Position numbers and translations under genes: made by a program. This document shows positions 35,363 through 46,193 of a DNA stretch of 64,000 bases, one piece after another. The DNA is taken from positions 18,802,353 to 18,866,352 of the forward strand of contig JAQFVV010012394.1 of assembly GCA_028023455.1 (NCBI GenBank), read 5' to 3'. Numbering within the stretch: the stretch's first letter is position 1; every line of letters begins with the position of its first letter. The DNA is from Epiperipatus broadwayi (lineage: Eukaryota; Onychophora; Udeonychophora; Euonychophora; Peripatidae). The notes under the pieces are model-generated. The model worked only from the letters and a program-made list of their open reading frames with translations, was not told the DNA's origin and did no database searches.

Positions 35363-36225
35363 CACCATGTATATATCATTTTGGTCACTTCACAAACGGT
35401 GAATTGATACAAATGTGAACAGACAAAACGTCCAACACCTATACTGCAAGTTGGATCCAAACTCAGGCGGTTCAAACTGAATTCAAACCCAACTCACCAG
35501 CTCAGATTAGTAGAAATCGATGGCACAATGCTATGTGCCAAGAAACTAGCTCAACGGTTGGTGAGGATGAGAGACCCTTGAACTGACACTAATATCGGAT
35601 AATAAATTAACTAAGATAATTTTAAATCGAATCATATGTATATGTTCGGGCTGCCAACACAGACAGCGAACATTAACATTAAAATAATTATTGAATAAGT
35701 TAATTAAGAAACTAAGAAACCAAGTGTGTTTAGAAAATATTTAATAATAATAGTTTGTTTTGTTGAATTTTAAATAATGATTATATTAATTAATTCTAGT
35801 CCTTAAACAAAGTTTATAATTATAATAAGAGTGGCGGTCCTTATTATATGCTAATGAGTATTAAGCAATATTATGGATGTCTATATGTCTATGCCCCCAA
35901 CAAGAAAATAAAGGCAGATAAAGGTATTCAGTTGTAAAGGAAATTATTATTCTAATTTTATTACGACAGAATGTGAGATTTATTTTCACATTCGCAAATC
36001 CATTCATGAAGAGCAAGATACGTATTTTAGGGCATAACTTTAATCTTTATTGGAAAACTTATTTACTTTGAGATAACTGAGAATTTGTTTGACTTTAATT
36101 GAAATCACTTCATCATGAATTACGAGCATCAGAGCGGGCTTTACTGGAACAGAGAGGCAACGGTGCTGACGAATCTTGAGCTATAAAATGAAATTGAAAA
36201 ACAATGGCTGGTCGATGATCTAAGT
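35363..36225. other. mixed DNA, no gene recognised
   Basis: 35400-35600 has somewhat higher G+C (AACTCAGGCGGTTCAAACTG region) and no assignable motif. The rest is AT-rich. The long minus frame at 35161-35475 is mostly a shadow of the minisatellite next to it. Confidence 0.4.
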
Positions 36226-36228
36226 CCT

Positions 36229-36400
36229 GTGGCGGCTTACATTTCACAAATCTTACTGCCCTTTAAGGAGAGGTGATTTAAAAGTAGTATGGCGGCTTGT
36301 ATTTGACAAGTCTTATGCCCTTTAAGTAGATGTGGAACATGGGAGAGCCAGGCCAAGTCGTAACTAAGAGCCAGGCCGAGTCGTAACTACGAGCCTTTGG
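36229..36400. repeat. short direct duplications
   Basis: A 40-bp segment GGCGGCTTACATTTCACAAA-TCTTACTGCCCTTTAAG at 36232 recurs at 36291 as GGCGGCTTGTATTTGACAAG-TCTTATGCCCTTTAAG. Then GAGCCAGGCC(A/G)AGTCGTAACTA occurs twice at about 36345-36395. The 94-codon minus frame at 36278-36562 overlaps these duplications and has no recognisable domain, so I do not call it a gene. Confidence 0.7.
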
Positions 36401-37940
36401 TGTTCCAAATATAACATGAGCGGGGAAGGAAGTGCTTTCTTCCTCTATAATTAAAACATCAGAAATATCATCACCGACAAGCCTGCGAAACGAACGATAG
36501 CCCCACGCCAGCAACGTTGAAGATGATGACTTGATAGACACCGTTTGAAAAATAAAACCCAATTATAGAATGCTCTACATGATGACTTGATCAAATTAAT
36601 TAAAGTCAAACGAGCTTTTAACTAAAACTATTTTAACACATTATAAAATTATATTAATTATGCCCCAAATATCATGCCCTTCCTGAATCTAAATAGCAAG
36701 TAACTGAAATTTGAATTAAAATATATTTGATTCCTTTATCGGCCCTTTTGCAAAAATATTTTAACATTCTATATATGAATAAATACATATTGGTAAACAC
36801 AAGAAAATAACTGGGGCATAGATTAGAAATGGAACTAATAATTTATTATTAGCCAATTATAAAAATAACAAACATTTAATAATTTCTTTCGACTCGATGA
36901 TTGATAGAACTGTATAAATCTAGTTCTAATGGGTGAGAATTATTATCAGATTTAATATTATATTATTTGCGTGAGGCAAATAGAACAAAGGAGTTCATCG
37001 AGTCGAAGGATTATTGGCATATAATTAAAAATAAACGCCATTAGTAAATCACACAAATATATATATAATATAATAAATGAACCACCATCATAAGGAAGCA
37101 AAAAGTTAAATTTAAAGACTAGAGATTGAGAGAATTTATATAATTTACAATAGCGTAAACAAAAGGTTTTATAAAGATTATTACATTAAAGAATAAAAAG
37201 ACTATAAAAGGGAGTGTAAAGTTCAAAACTGGCCAGAAAGTTTAAGGTTCATTATGGAAACATATTACTCATTTCTTCCGGGGCTGGTTCTTAGTTTACA
37301 CATCCGGGTTGGTAAAATGTAGGCATACATTAGATCGATTACTTGAACAGCATTTTATTGATTTTTCCTGATTTTAGCAGCATGATTGGTCCGGAAAAGA
37401 TTCAGCAGCTTCATTGAAGATTTTTAGAGGACTTCAGGAACAATAGCCAGATTCCTGATGTTTACCGCTTACCATGATAGGAACACTATTTGAATTCATG
37501 ATTTAAAATGCATAGAGTTTACTGCACTTCTCTACAACAAAGATGGCTTCCCCATTGAAGATTTTCAGAGCTATATATACTGTAATTGATGCCTTCAGGC
37601 TAGCGCTTCTTTCATTATCTATGTGACAAAATTTACAGGTTGTTTTTAGATACATTCCTTCGATAAGGCTTTCAAACTCATTAACTTGAATTCATTTTCT
37701 AATTAAAAAATGAATTCTTAAAATCAGAAAATGATTTTAATTAGGAAATCCTTACATTTTAAAATACTTATCTTTTTTTCTAATTAATAAAACTTTACCT
37801 ATTGTTTTTGGAAAGGGAAAATCTGAAAGCTTATCGAAAGAATGTAGCTTTTAATCAATAAAACTTTAACAAATTATTTAAAAATAAAATCAAACATTCC
37901 CGACACAATGAAACTTTCGAACAATTATATATATTTAAAT
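36401..37940. other. mixed AT-rich DNA, no gene recognised
   Basis: It contains a 13-bp inverted pair, TTCGACTCGATGA near 36889 and TCATCGAGTCGAA near 36996, enclosing about 95 bp. The 37250-37650 part has slightly higher G+C but no motif. No exon recognised. Confidence 0.4.
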
Positions 37941-38084
37941 ATTTACAAATATATATGCACAATCCACGCAGTTATAATATATATAAATTCATGAATAATT
38001 CTATCATGAATTTATTAATAGAATTGACCAATTTAAATCTGAAACTAATTAATTTTAATACACATTTCTGTAATAGTTTTTCTT

Positions 38085-38215
38085 TAAGGAAATTAGCGTG
38101 GATTGAACGTATAAAGCCCCATTGCAGTGGGCTTATGGCTAGATGTCATGAAGCTAGGATCAAACTCAGATCCGACTGCTTCAACATAAAGGTCTAATAT
38201 ATGCTCCACATTGCA
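38085..38215 (-). other. possible tRNA-like SINE remnant, uncertain
   Basis: The reverse complement includes GTCGGATCTGAGTTTGATCC then TAGCTTCATGAC, in which GAGTTTGATCC resembles a Pol III box B. No box A, tail or target duplication was found, so this is only a possibility. Confidence 0.2.
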
Positions 38216-38433
38216 GGTTTAGTACTCAAGTATCTTTTATTCAAATGTTTGAAGTGTGTGCGGTGAAATAAGTTTAAATGTCTTTTAAAAAAAGATCGGG
38301 GGAGTGAAGAGACATTAATTCATCATAAGATCAAAGTGAACAGTAATTGGTAGATAAGATATAATTGGGAAAAGAATGCAAAAATGAATTTAAACTACAA
38401 GTTCTTTAAAAGCATTTAATCTTATAATACATA

Positions 38434-38899
38434 TTGTTGGGGTGCAATTTGAATGTTATAACTAAATATTTGTTAGTCTGCATTCAAAACAGATATTTAC
38501 CTGTTTAATAAGGTTTATTTGAACTTCTTTGTATCAATAATTTCACTCTCTGGAATAAAGTTGCAATCTTTAGTGTCTAGATAAATAAAGATATATTTCA
38601 ATTTTTATTGAAATAGGAAGTTGCCTTGACAATAGATTTAGTTGATTGTTATTGTCTAAATATTGATTGCTTTCGGTGAATTTACATTTATAAACCTATC
38701 TAGCCTTGAACATTATTAGCTTTATTATTTAAATAATTCATTGTTAGGGTGCATTTTCAGTTACAATTGCAGTTTGAATGTTAATCGACTATTTATTTGT
38801 TCATCTGGATTCAGACTAGGTTATATTTACTAGTTTAATGAAGTTTAGTTTAACTTCTATATATCAATAATTTCACCCTCTGTAGTAAAGTTGCAATCT
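38434..38899 (+). repeat. diverged direct duplication, about 140-160 bp units
   Basis: The segment 38434-38569 (TTGTTGGGGTGCAATTTGAA...AATAAAGTTGCAATCT) and the segment 38741-38899 (TTGTTAGGGTGCATTTTCAG...AGTAAAGTTGCAATCT) share order and both ends. Both contain TATCAATAATTTCAC-CTCTG. The function is unknown. Confidence 0.8.
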
Positions 38900-39326
38900 G
38901 GTTGCATTGACAACAGAATGAAATTGTTAATTCATCTATGTATAGTCTTAAAGAAATCTATACATGGGGATTATAATTAAGACACTACTGTGGTATCTAA
39001 ATGTACCTGTCCTTAGAATAAAATACATAACTTTCCTGTTAAATGATTTTAAAAATTGATCTATGTGACAACATATCTCTTATATTCAGAAATACCAAGT
39101 ATATATATATGGCCTAAAATGCAAATTATACAAATATATTACTTAGTGATCAACACTTACAAATTCAGCACAATCTCCACACTGTTTAGTATCAGAATTT
39201 ATAATGAATAGATGACCAAATGAAACTACATTTCATCCACAATCTAAGTTCCTATAGATATAGATAAATGAGAACTATAAGGAAGAACTTTAAATTAACT
39301 AAGATGTTATTGCAGTTCCACTCAAA

Positions 39327-39620
39327 TTGACCTGAATTCATTTTTTCTTCTGTTCCTTGTAAACTTTAATATTCTTAGATAGCATCAAAATTATGCTGAA
39401 TTTATAAATGTTGGTTAGTAAATAATGGGTGCTCTTTTAGTACATGATCTCTGCCATTTTGAATTTCAAAAACGTTGGCTGACACATCTAAGTGATAAAA
39501 AAGTATGCAAAAATGCAAAATTGATCTGAATTCATTTTTTCTTCTGTTCCTTGTAAACTTTAATATTCTTAGATAGCATGAAAATTGTGCTGAATTTGTA
39601 AATGTTGGTTAATAAATAAT
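39327..39620 (+). repeat. 100-bp direct duplication, 194-bp offset
   Basis: The segments 39327-39426 and 39521-39620 are nearly identical (CTGAATTCATTTTTTCTTCT then GTTCCTTGTAAACTTTAATA and GTTGGTTA-TAAATAAT). They are separated by about 94 bp of unrelated sequence. The high identity suggests a recent local duplication. Confidence 0.9.
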
Positions 39621-39914
39621 ATTTATATAGTCTCCAATTTAGTGCTATGCTACGTATGTTTGGTTTTTTTTATTGAGGGTATGTGAGGGGGGGGGCTTAA
39701 AAACAACATGAAAAAAATAATAATGATTAATTATAAACAATATTTGTCAATTAATTTAAATTACAAAACTAAAATTGTTTTGTAGCCTAAACTCGATAAC
39801 AATTTCTTTCTAGTATCATGTTAGTGCAGATAGATATACACTTATCGGCACATAAGTATATTAGCTATTATTTATGATTATTATAAAACAAGTGACTACC
39901 ATATAATTTTAGTA

Positions 39915-40000
39915 GTAATAATACTCGAATGACTTTATTGCTTGGAAATTCATATGAAGTACGGATGCCGTAAGTGCCAGAACTCAAATCAAATGCAATG
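39915..40000 (+). repeat. dispersed repeat, copy 3 of 3 (diverged)
   Basis: The segment AATACTCGAATGACTTTATT then GCTTGGAAATTCATATGAAG and TACGGATGCCGTAAGTGCC resembles the segments near 1470 and 31466. The element boundaries are unknown. Confidence 0.4.
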
Positions 40001-40953
40001 ATCTTACACTCTAGAGTTTGACACTCTACTGTTGTATTTAACCAAGCAGAGTTATAATTTTACTTGTTTTATTGAATAATAGGTTGAATAAATGAAAAAA
40101 AAAAAGGGATAAAAAACTTGGAATCGGATATTCAAAAAAAGATTTACTTCTAATAAAAATATATGCTGGTATAGGATCCTCCCTTCCCGATTCGTTTTAT
40201 TTTAGTTTGGCGGTATTACTTTCTTATCAGTTGATTAATTACAGTCACTCAGGCCTTAGAGAAAGTATGTGAGAGAAATATTTGTTTAAAAAAACAATTT
40301 TAATTAATTAATTAATTGGAAGCTTAAGTCAAGTCTAGAACAGGATTTCAATTCTCATTTTAAAAATGTAATCTAATTAAAATTTTGATAACTTTTCGTA
40401 CTTTATTTTTAAATTCTCCAAGAACAATAGTAAAGTGTAAACTAAGATAAAATAGTTACGATTTTCATGGAATAAAAAAAATATTTTAAAATGAACTTGC
40501 ATTCAATATCTCACCAAAGAACGTATACATCAGCTTCGATAAAAATGGAAATCAACAGCAAAGTGTGCCTGCTTAACTATATAAAATGTATCTTTATAAC
40601 TATGCAAACAAGTTTTTTGAATTTGAGATTAGTTTGGATAAATATAAAGAAGTAAAAAATGATTTTAGATGCATTAGTTCCAACTTTGAACTCTTGTCAC
40701 TGAAAAGGAAAAATTATAGTATTAATATGATCTGGTAGACATTGATCTCAAGCTTATAAAAGTTAACTCTAGAGTGAAGATAATATAAATATTGTATAAC
40801 GAGATTTTGCTTTTTAAAAAAAATATTTTGAGATGATCAACAGAAGTGATAGAGTTTAAAATAATTTTCCTCAGTATTACTTTTTCAGTTGTTCACATTT
40901 TTTTTTAGTTACACTTTTGTGTGTATGTTATGATATACTGGAATCACTCAGCA

Positions 40954-41074
40954 GATCTACAACACTCAGGGTTTCCAGATGATCGCTGATCCAAGTACTA
41001 ATAGAGCTTAACATTACTTAACTTGGTGTTCAGATGAGAATGAGATATGTTCAACCTAATATGGACAATAGGCT
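40954..41074 (-). pseudogene. 5S rRNA-derived sequence, full length, diverged
   Basis: The minus strand follows 5S rRNA from end to end in about 121 nt. It shows GCCTATTGTCCATATTAGGT-TGAACA (5S start, GTCTACGGCCATAC...), TCATCTGAACACCAAGTTAA-GTAATGTTAAGCTC, then TTAGTACTTGGATCAGCGAT-CATCTGGAAACC and TGAGTGTTGTAGATC. The internal control region word TTAGTACTTGGAT is intact, but many stem positions have changed (GGGTGACC to CAGCGATC). It is too diverged to be a functional gene. It could be a 5S retro-pseudogene or the head of a 5S-derived SINE (SINE3 type), with an A/T-rich tract following at 40900-40915. Confidence 0.88.
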
Positions 41075-41208
41075 TCACTTAAAATCAATTTACTCATTCA
41101 GAGTAAATTACTAAAGCTCATCCATTATTAATAAATATCTCTTTTAATGCCACAAGACCATTTATGTGCAACAATTCCCCATATCTGAAATCGGTAGTTT
41201 TCGGTTAG

Positions 41209-41363
41209 TTGCCCCCTGGACACCAGGTGACGCTGTAAAACCACCAAGAAACATGCAAGTGATATATTCTATGCGGCTCACTACTATTTGTGAATTCCGA
41301 TATTTATAACAAAGCTTGGAAACAAATGTTGTGGATGCCAGTGCTATCATATTTACAAATAAA
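41209..41363 (+). CDS. candidate terminal exon of an unknown plus-strand gene
   Basis: After a possible 3' splice site (GGTTAG, 41203-41208) one frame runs 32 codons from 41211 to a TAA at 41307-41309, with AATAAA at 41358-41363. The encoded stretch includes DAVKPPRNMQVIYSMRLTT, not low-complexity, and its local G+C exceeds the background. If real it would be the 3' end of a gene converging on NPHP4. Weak points are a poor pyrimidine tract, no recognised family and no visible upstream exon. The 62-codon frame on the opposite strand is the alternative reading. Confidence 0.25.
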
Positions 41364-41570
41364 GCTTTTCAATTTACTCTGTAAATAATAAAAACCTGTT
41401 AATTTTGTTTGAATATTGTTTGCCTACATATATATGTTTGTCAATAAACTTGATTTTAAATTAATCATTTATTTTTCTCTTTGCTTCTTTCCCTACTCAT
41501 CTCATTTATAGCATCAAAGGCAAATTGGTATATGTTGTATATTTGTAAATTATTTATGATTTATATTCTC

Positions 41571-42151
41571 AATAATGATACTTCACATAATGACCACTTC
41601 TTATGATTGTGTATAACTGTTGTTAAAACAGGAAAAACTCACTATACGTACTGCCACACAGCAAGCTAGAGTAACCAATGTTTTAACAACAGTTATACAC
41701 AAGCATAAGATGTGGTGGTCATGTGATATTTATTGGCTTAAAACCAATCCTGCCTAATAAGATAGTGGTGGCTATGGTTATTAAAGAACCAAAGATGCCA
41801 AAATGTATGGGTGCTGAACTGAGTTCAGACCCAGATGACTATATAAGCTTATGGGCTTGGATTGAAAACATTAAGGTGTTTTCAGTTTAAGACTCATAGT
41901 TTTGTAGTAAAATGGAGATAAAAGATGGTTGCTGGAGGGTTGCATTAGATCCTAAGATCTAGGTGCAGTGCTCTCAGATCCAATGCTCCTCACTGATGAA
42001 GGCCATAAGCCAGAAATTAGTCTGGGGATATTGGATGAGTAGGCACTAGATAGGGTTTTTATGCACAAGCCTTCTGGCATCCATTGGTTACTCTAGATGC
42101 TGTGTGTGGCAATATGTATAGTGAGTTTTGCCTGTTTTAATAATGATACTT
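41571..42151 (+). mobile_element. palindromic retroposed element, family F1, compound copy
   Basis: The 13-bp direct repeat AATAATGATACTT flanks the element (41571-41583 and 42139-42151). Inside, the leader (CACATAATGACCACTTCTTA... then GTGTATAACTGTTGTTAAAACA) is followed shortly by its own inverse (TGTTTTAACAACAGTTATAC, 41683-41705), forming a local hairpin. Unpaired F1 body follows, then the right end GTATAGTGAGTTTTGCCTGT. The body carries the best hammerhead-like core (CTGATGA at 41993, GAAA at 42013). It is longer than the other copies and may be nearest to the full-length element. Confidence 0.8.
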
Positions 42152-42522
42152 ATTGTAGAATACTCACTTCAAAGATTAGTTCATTACTAAGTTCTTAATA
42201 AAATACAGCTAATATATGAAACATTTACACAGCTGTATTTGATTTACAGTTTTAAATTAGAAAAATAAATCTAGCTTAGAAATATACAGTAACAAATTAA
42301 GTCTGATAATAAAAATAATATTTATATACTAAAAAATAAATACACTAATAAATATATATATTTTTAAAAAAAATAAAAAACAGTTATAATATAAAAATAT
42401 TCATTTTCAGATCATTAAAAAAGATAATTATATACAGAAGGAAAAAAAACATTTCCATTATTCAGTATTATTATAAGTAATTTTAAATATACAAAAAGTT
42501 TGAAATCTTTTTATTCACTTGT
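42152..42522. other. AT-rich sequence downstream of NPHP4
   Basis: This holds the probable polyadenylation signal of NPHP4: AATAAA on the minus strand, seen as TTTATT at 42510-42515, only about 8 bp beyond the stop codon. The remainder is AT-rich without features. Confidence 0.5.
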
Positions 42523-42759
42523 TTACGAATAAGTTGCTTTTATACAAAATGTTTCTTCATTCTTATCATGTTCATCGTTAATAAAGACAAATATTTCGGC
42601 AATTCCTGGATTCTGGCATGGAAGAAATCGTAATCCAATGATATAACTTTGTCCTCCACTCACTTCCATTTGATTTTCTTTGAAGCTAAGAAGATCTGGA
42701 CGGTTAGATTTTACAGTGAAAGTTTTCAGCTGATTGTATGGATTGGTATATGAAATACG
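42523..42759 (-). CDS. NPHP4: nephrocystin-4 (NPHP4), terminal exon
   Basis: The minus strand encodes 78 residues and a TAA stop (42525-42523). The exon starts directly after a textbook acceptor, a T-rich run ending in AG (plus strand CT at 42760-42761), in phase 0. Residues include RISYTNPYNQ at the start, DLLSFKE, then IIGLRFLPCQNPGIAEIFVF, IND and NEETFCIKATYS at the end. This is the C-terminal immunoglobulin-like (MSP-type) domain ending of nephrocystin-4, a scaffold of the ciliary transition zone that works with NPHP1 and RPGRIP1L. A polyadenylation signal follows at once. I recognised no other exon of the gene in the 21 kb upstream, so the preceding intron is probably very long and filled with the repeats described here. 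The family call is from memory of the conserved C-terminus. Confidence 0.82.
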   Translation of the reverse strand, partial: RISYTNPYNQLKTFTVKSNRPDLLSFKENQMEVSGGQSYIIGLRFLPCQNPGIAEIFVFINDEHDKNEETFCIKATYS

Positions 42760-45700
42760 CTAAAAAAAAAAAAAATTTCATTAAACATATATTGATTATA
42801 CCCATACATGTATTCCATTAACTATAGTGAGGCGTGTGTATATATATAAATAGCATTGTCTGCAGCGTTATATCTGAATTAACATATGTATTATGTAGTT
42901 GACATAGTTTAGCTATTTACCGCAAAATTTTCAAGGGGTTAGCTTGCCTGGATCGCTAGTAATAATATGAAATCTAAGTGTGTTTTATATCTTTTAACTT
43001 AGATCGTACAACAACTCACATTAAAATTTATTTTAAATTGATCAATACTGCTAATGAAACATTTGCAATGATTCAAACTGTGTATGACTGTAAAGCCATG
43101 AGTTACAATAACATTTCCTAAACATTTTCAAGATTTTGTGATGGATGAAAGACTACTGAGGATGATCTACAAAAATACAAAATATGGTGTCACATTTTCA
43201 AGTTGTAGCATAATATAAAAATAGGCAAAACTCTCCATACTATACTTCAAGACAAAAAAGGAAGACTGAGTCAAATGTTTTAGCCAATTACAAGTTCACT
43301 GTGAAAAGTATAAAACATAAATGAAACAAAGAATCCAGTCTTTTAAAAGTAAAAAACTTGGAATTTTATACATATATTTAAAATAAAATTACGATAAGCA
43401 AAATTTACATAACAATCCAAGGACCCCCCCCCCCCAAAAAAAAAGTAAAAGCCTTGCATGTTGTAGTATAGTGATAGGGTGTCACATTTTGGAACATAAG
43501 GTTCTTGAATTGATTCCAGTTCAGGCATTTATGGTGCTCAAACTTTTTATGAACTTCTGAATAATAAAGCTATTCAATAATACATATAAAAAAATCAATT
43601 ATTTATAATAAAGATAGATCAGATAATTACAGTAAATGTTGAAAATTTTACCACTCCCCATGATCAGTTGGATTAAGGGTCTGGTCTCTCAGTTTAATTT
43701 GGTATATTTTATTTAGGAAAATAATTTGCAGTTTCTGAGATATTAAGTTAAAGCAATAATGACCTCAAAAACCAAAAGGAGAAAAGAATAAAGATTACTA
43801 TAGTAACTTATGCTTTCAATTAGCATATTAAAAAAAGATAACTAAATGGTATTGAAGAGATTAGACTGCAATATAAAGTAGTTCAAGGAACTCAAAAATA
43901 AAAATATTTCAATGTCACCTCTACCTATGACATATATGATACTTCACATCAAAGACTGCATTCCTCATTCTAAGAACAGGGAAAAATTGACTGATAGAGG
44001 CTTCACATTTAATTTGATTAGAAAATCCAAATAATGAACTTTCTAACAAAGTTTCTATAATTAAATTCTAATGATGTTTCTATCATTAAATTTTAGAATA
44101 TAATGCAAAGGCTTTTCATGCTCTCTTCTTTGACTCACTCAAAAGTCTTCCAATAGAAATTAGTTGTTCTTTAGGTTTTTATAAAATCTCAATGACATCC
44201 TTTATGCATTTTATATTAATGGGTGTGAGTGAATCTGTACATGTAACTGGCATAAAATTTTGTATATTGGGATATGAATTTATAAATTTTGATCATCTCA
44301 ATTAACTGCTCTTAGTGTAGTTTTTAACTATACAAATCCATCATCAAATTATATGAATCTATATACAATTTACAATGCTTCTTACATGGATCAAATATCA
44401 AAAACATCTATTAATTTGACAATTCCTTCATGCAAAAACATTGATGTAATTGCATATAAATTAAAATGTTTTCACATGGTATTAATACTAATGCCTTTCT
44501 CAGGTACATACACCAAGATTTGACTCTATAAAGACAATAAAAATATCTAATGGCAGGACTGTAGTAAATTGCTTGGGTGAATATTAGAATAATTATTTAT
44601 CTGGGAGAGCTTTGCATGGATAAGTGTGTAAGCTTTTTGCTAAGTGAGTTTGCACTGCTTCCTATTGATTCCCTTAATCTCTTTTGTACTGCTATCATTT
44701 CATTGTATTATTAGGAAATCCAAAAAACTAAGTGACTGAGCACAGAACTGATGTTATTATTTTGTCCATGAGAGTGTTTCAAGAAGAGAACTTTTGGTTA
44801 CTGAAATTCATAAAGTATTTCTTAATATAGTTTTGCAGGATAGTTCTAAATTACAGCAGATATTGTTTTTTTTTTAAAGGAATAAAATGATCAAATCATC
44901 TGTATAAGAAATATGTTTGATGATCCAATAAATACAATGGACATATACGCCAGACAATTTGCTTTTAATATTAAGCAGAATTAAATTGATATATGTGGTG
45001 AAAATTAATGCACTTAATGATGGATGAATCTTGTGGAATAAAATTATAAAGTATGGACTCTTTTAATGTAATGTTAAATTTATCTCTTTAGAAGTATAAA
45101 AGAGAATTTAAAGATTTCATATTTACTTAATACTTAAAAAACTAATGAAGTGAAATGAATCAAAAGCAGCTATGGTATCTAATCAAACTATAATTGAGAC
45201 TGCTTTTCTTTTCTGCTATCAAATGCTATTTTAAAATTAGTGACAGTGGTAAAAATAAGAACTTTGACATTTAAAGAAGAATGAAAAGGAGTATTTTATC
45301 CTCAATAAAGGACTCACTTATTTTGATAAATAATTAAAGATGGGAGTTTTAGCATATCAAGTAGAGAGGGAGGATTTTTTTTTTTTTTTAAAAAAAAAAA
45401 AGGAAAAAGACTACTGAAGTAGAATATAGCTGATCAGTATTGTATATTTATGTGAATAAAAATTTGGAAGATTGTATATAATGGAGACCATGAAATGAAT
45501 AATATAGGCTAGTAAAACTTTGAGATCACATCTTATCTGAAGAATTTTTTTTGAGCACAATATTTTATTGGGTGGTTTTTATAGATATTATCACATCAAT
45601 ATGGAAGAGGGGAGGCACTTGGAAAGGTTCATTGGTGAACAATCTGAATTTTTAAGAATAGATAAAAGCATAAGTCTATTGGACTTATAATTAGGTGCTA

Positions 45701-46193
45701 GGCAGATATATTTTTTATACTAGTTATGGGAGTTTGATAATAAAAAAATTGACAGATTTTTTGTTGAAAGGTATTCTTAAGTGTTATGATAGATTTATAT
45801 TGAGAAAGGAATGCAAAAAAAAAAAAAAAAAAGGAAAATAGATTCACCTTGTTTATAAGATTTGTTGGTATCTTGTTCTTTGCGTAAAGTAATTTATTGT
45901 TGATATTATAAGCTTATGAATGTGAACCAGATTTAGGATGAGGATATTGATCTTTTGAATAGATATAGATTTCTGATCTGAAGTAGTCATTTTTTGTAAT
46001 TAGATTATATTATTTAGCATGTGTTTTGGTGATTTTCACGACAAAAGTCAGATAACCTTAGACAGGAGTAATTAAATAGGGAGGGAATTAAAAAGTAAAC
46101 CAATTAGTGTTAAGTGCTATTTTTGTGTAAGAGAAAAAAGTTTGAAAATAAAATAGTTCTGCACTTGTTCAATTTCTTTTAATTAAATGCATA
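42760..46193. other. AT-rich DNA, probable intron of NPHP4
   Basis: It lies upstream of the NPHP4 terminal exon on the minus strand. An F1-like end (TAGGCAAAACTCTCCATACT, 43218-43237) is present without a clear target duplication. There is a C12-A12 tract at 43426 and a T-A tract at 45377. A weak LINE-like reading (ILWNKIIKYGLF near 45035) was not convincing. No exon was recognised. Confidence 0.45.

Noticed and set aside
35133-35475. Frames of 73-104 codons on both strands
   Set aside because: They arise from the 32-51 bp minisatellite; the repeated KKHVYTDLSS-type residues mirror the DNA repeat.
36278-36562. 94-codon minus-strand frame
   Set aside because: No recognisable domain; it partly overlaps two local direct duplications. 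Kept only as a note in the repeat entry.
38085-38215. tRNA gene or SINE
   Set aside because: Only a box B-like word is present; no box A, cloverleaf or target duplication. Listed at low confidence only.
43900-46100. Possible plus-strand LINE (reading ILWNKIIKYGLF near 45035)
   Set aside because: Only one block resembles a reverse transcriptase segment, and neighbouring motifs are not in the right order.
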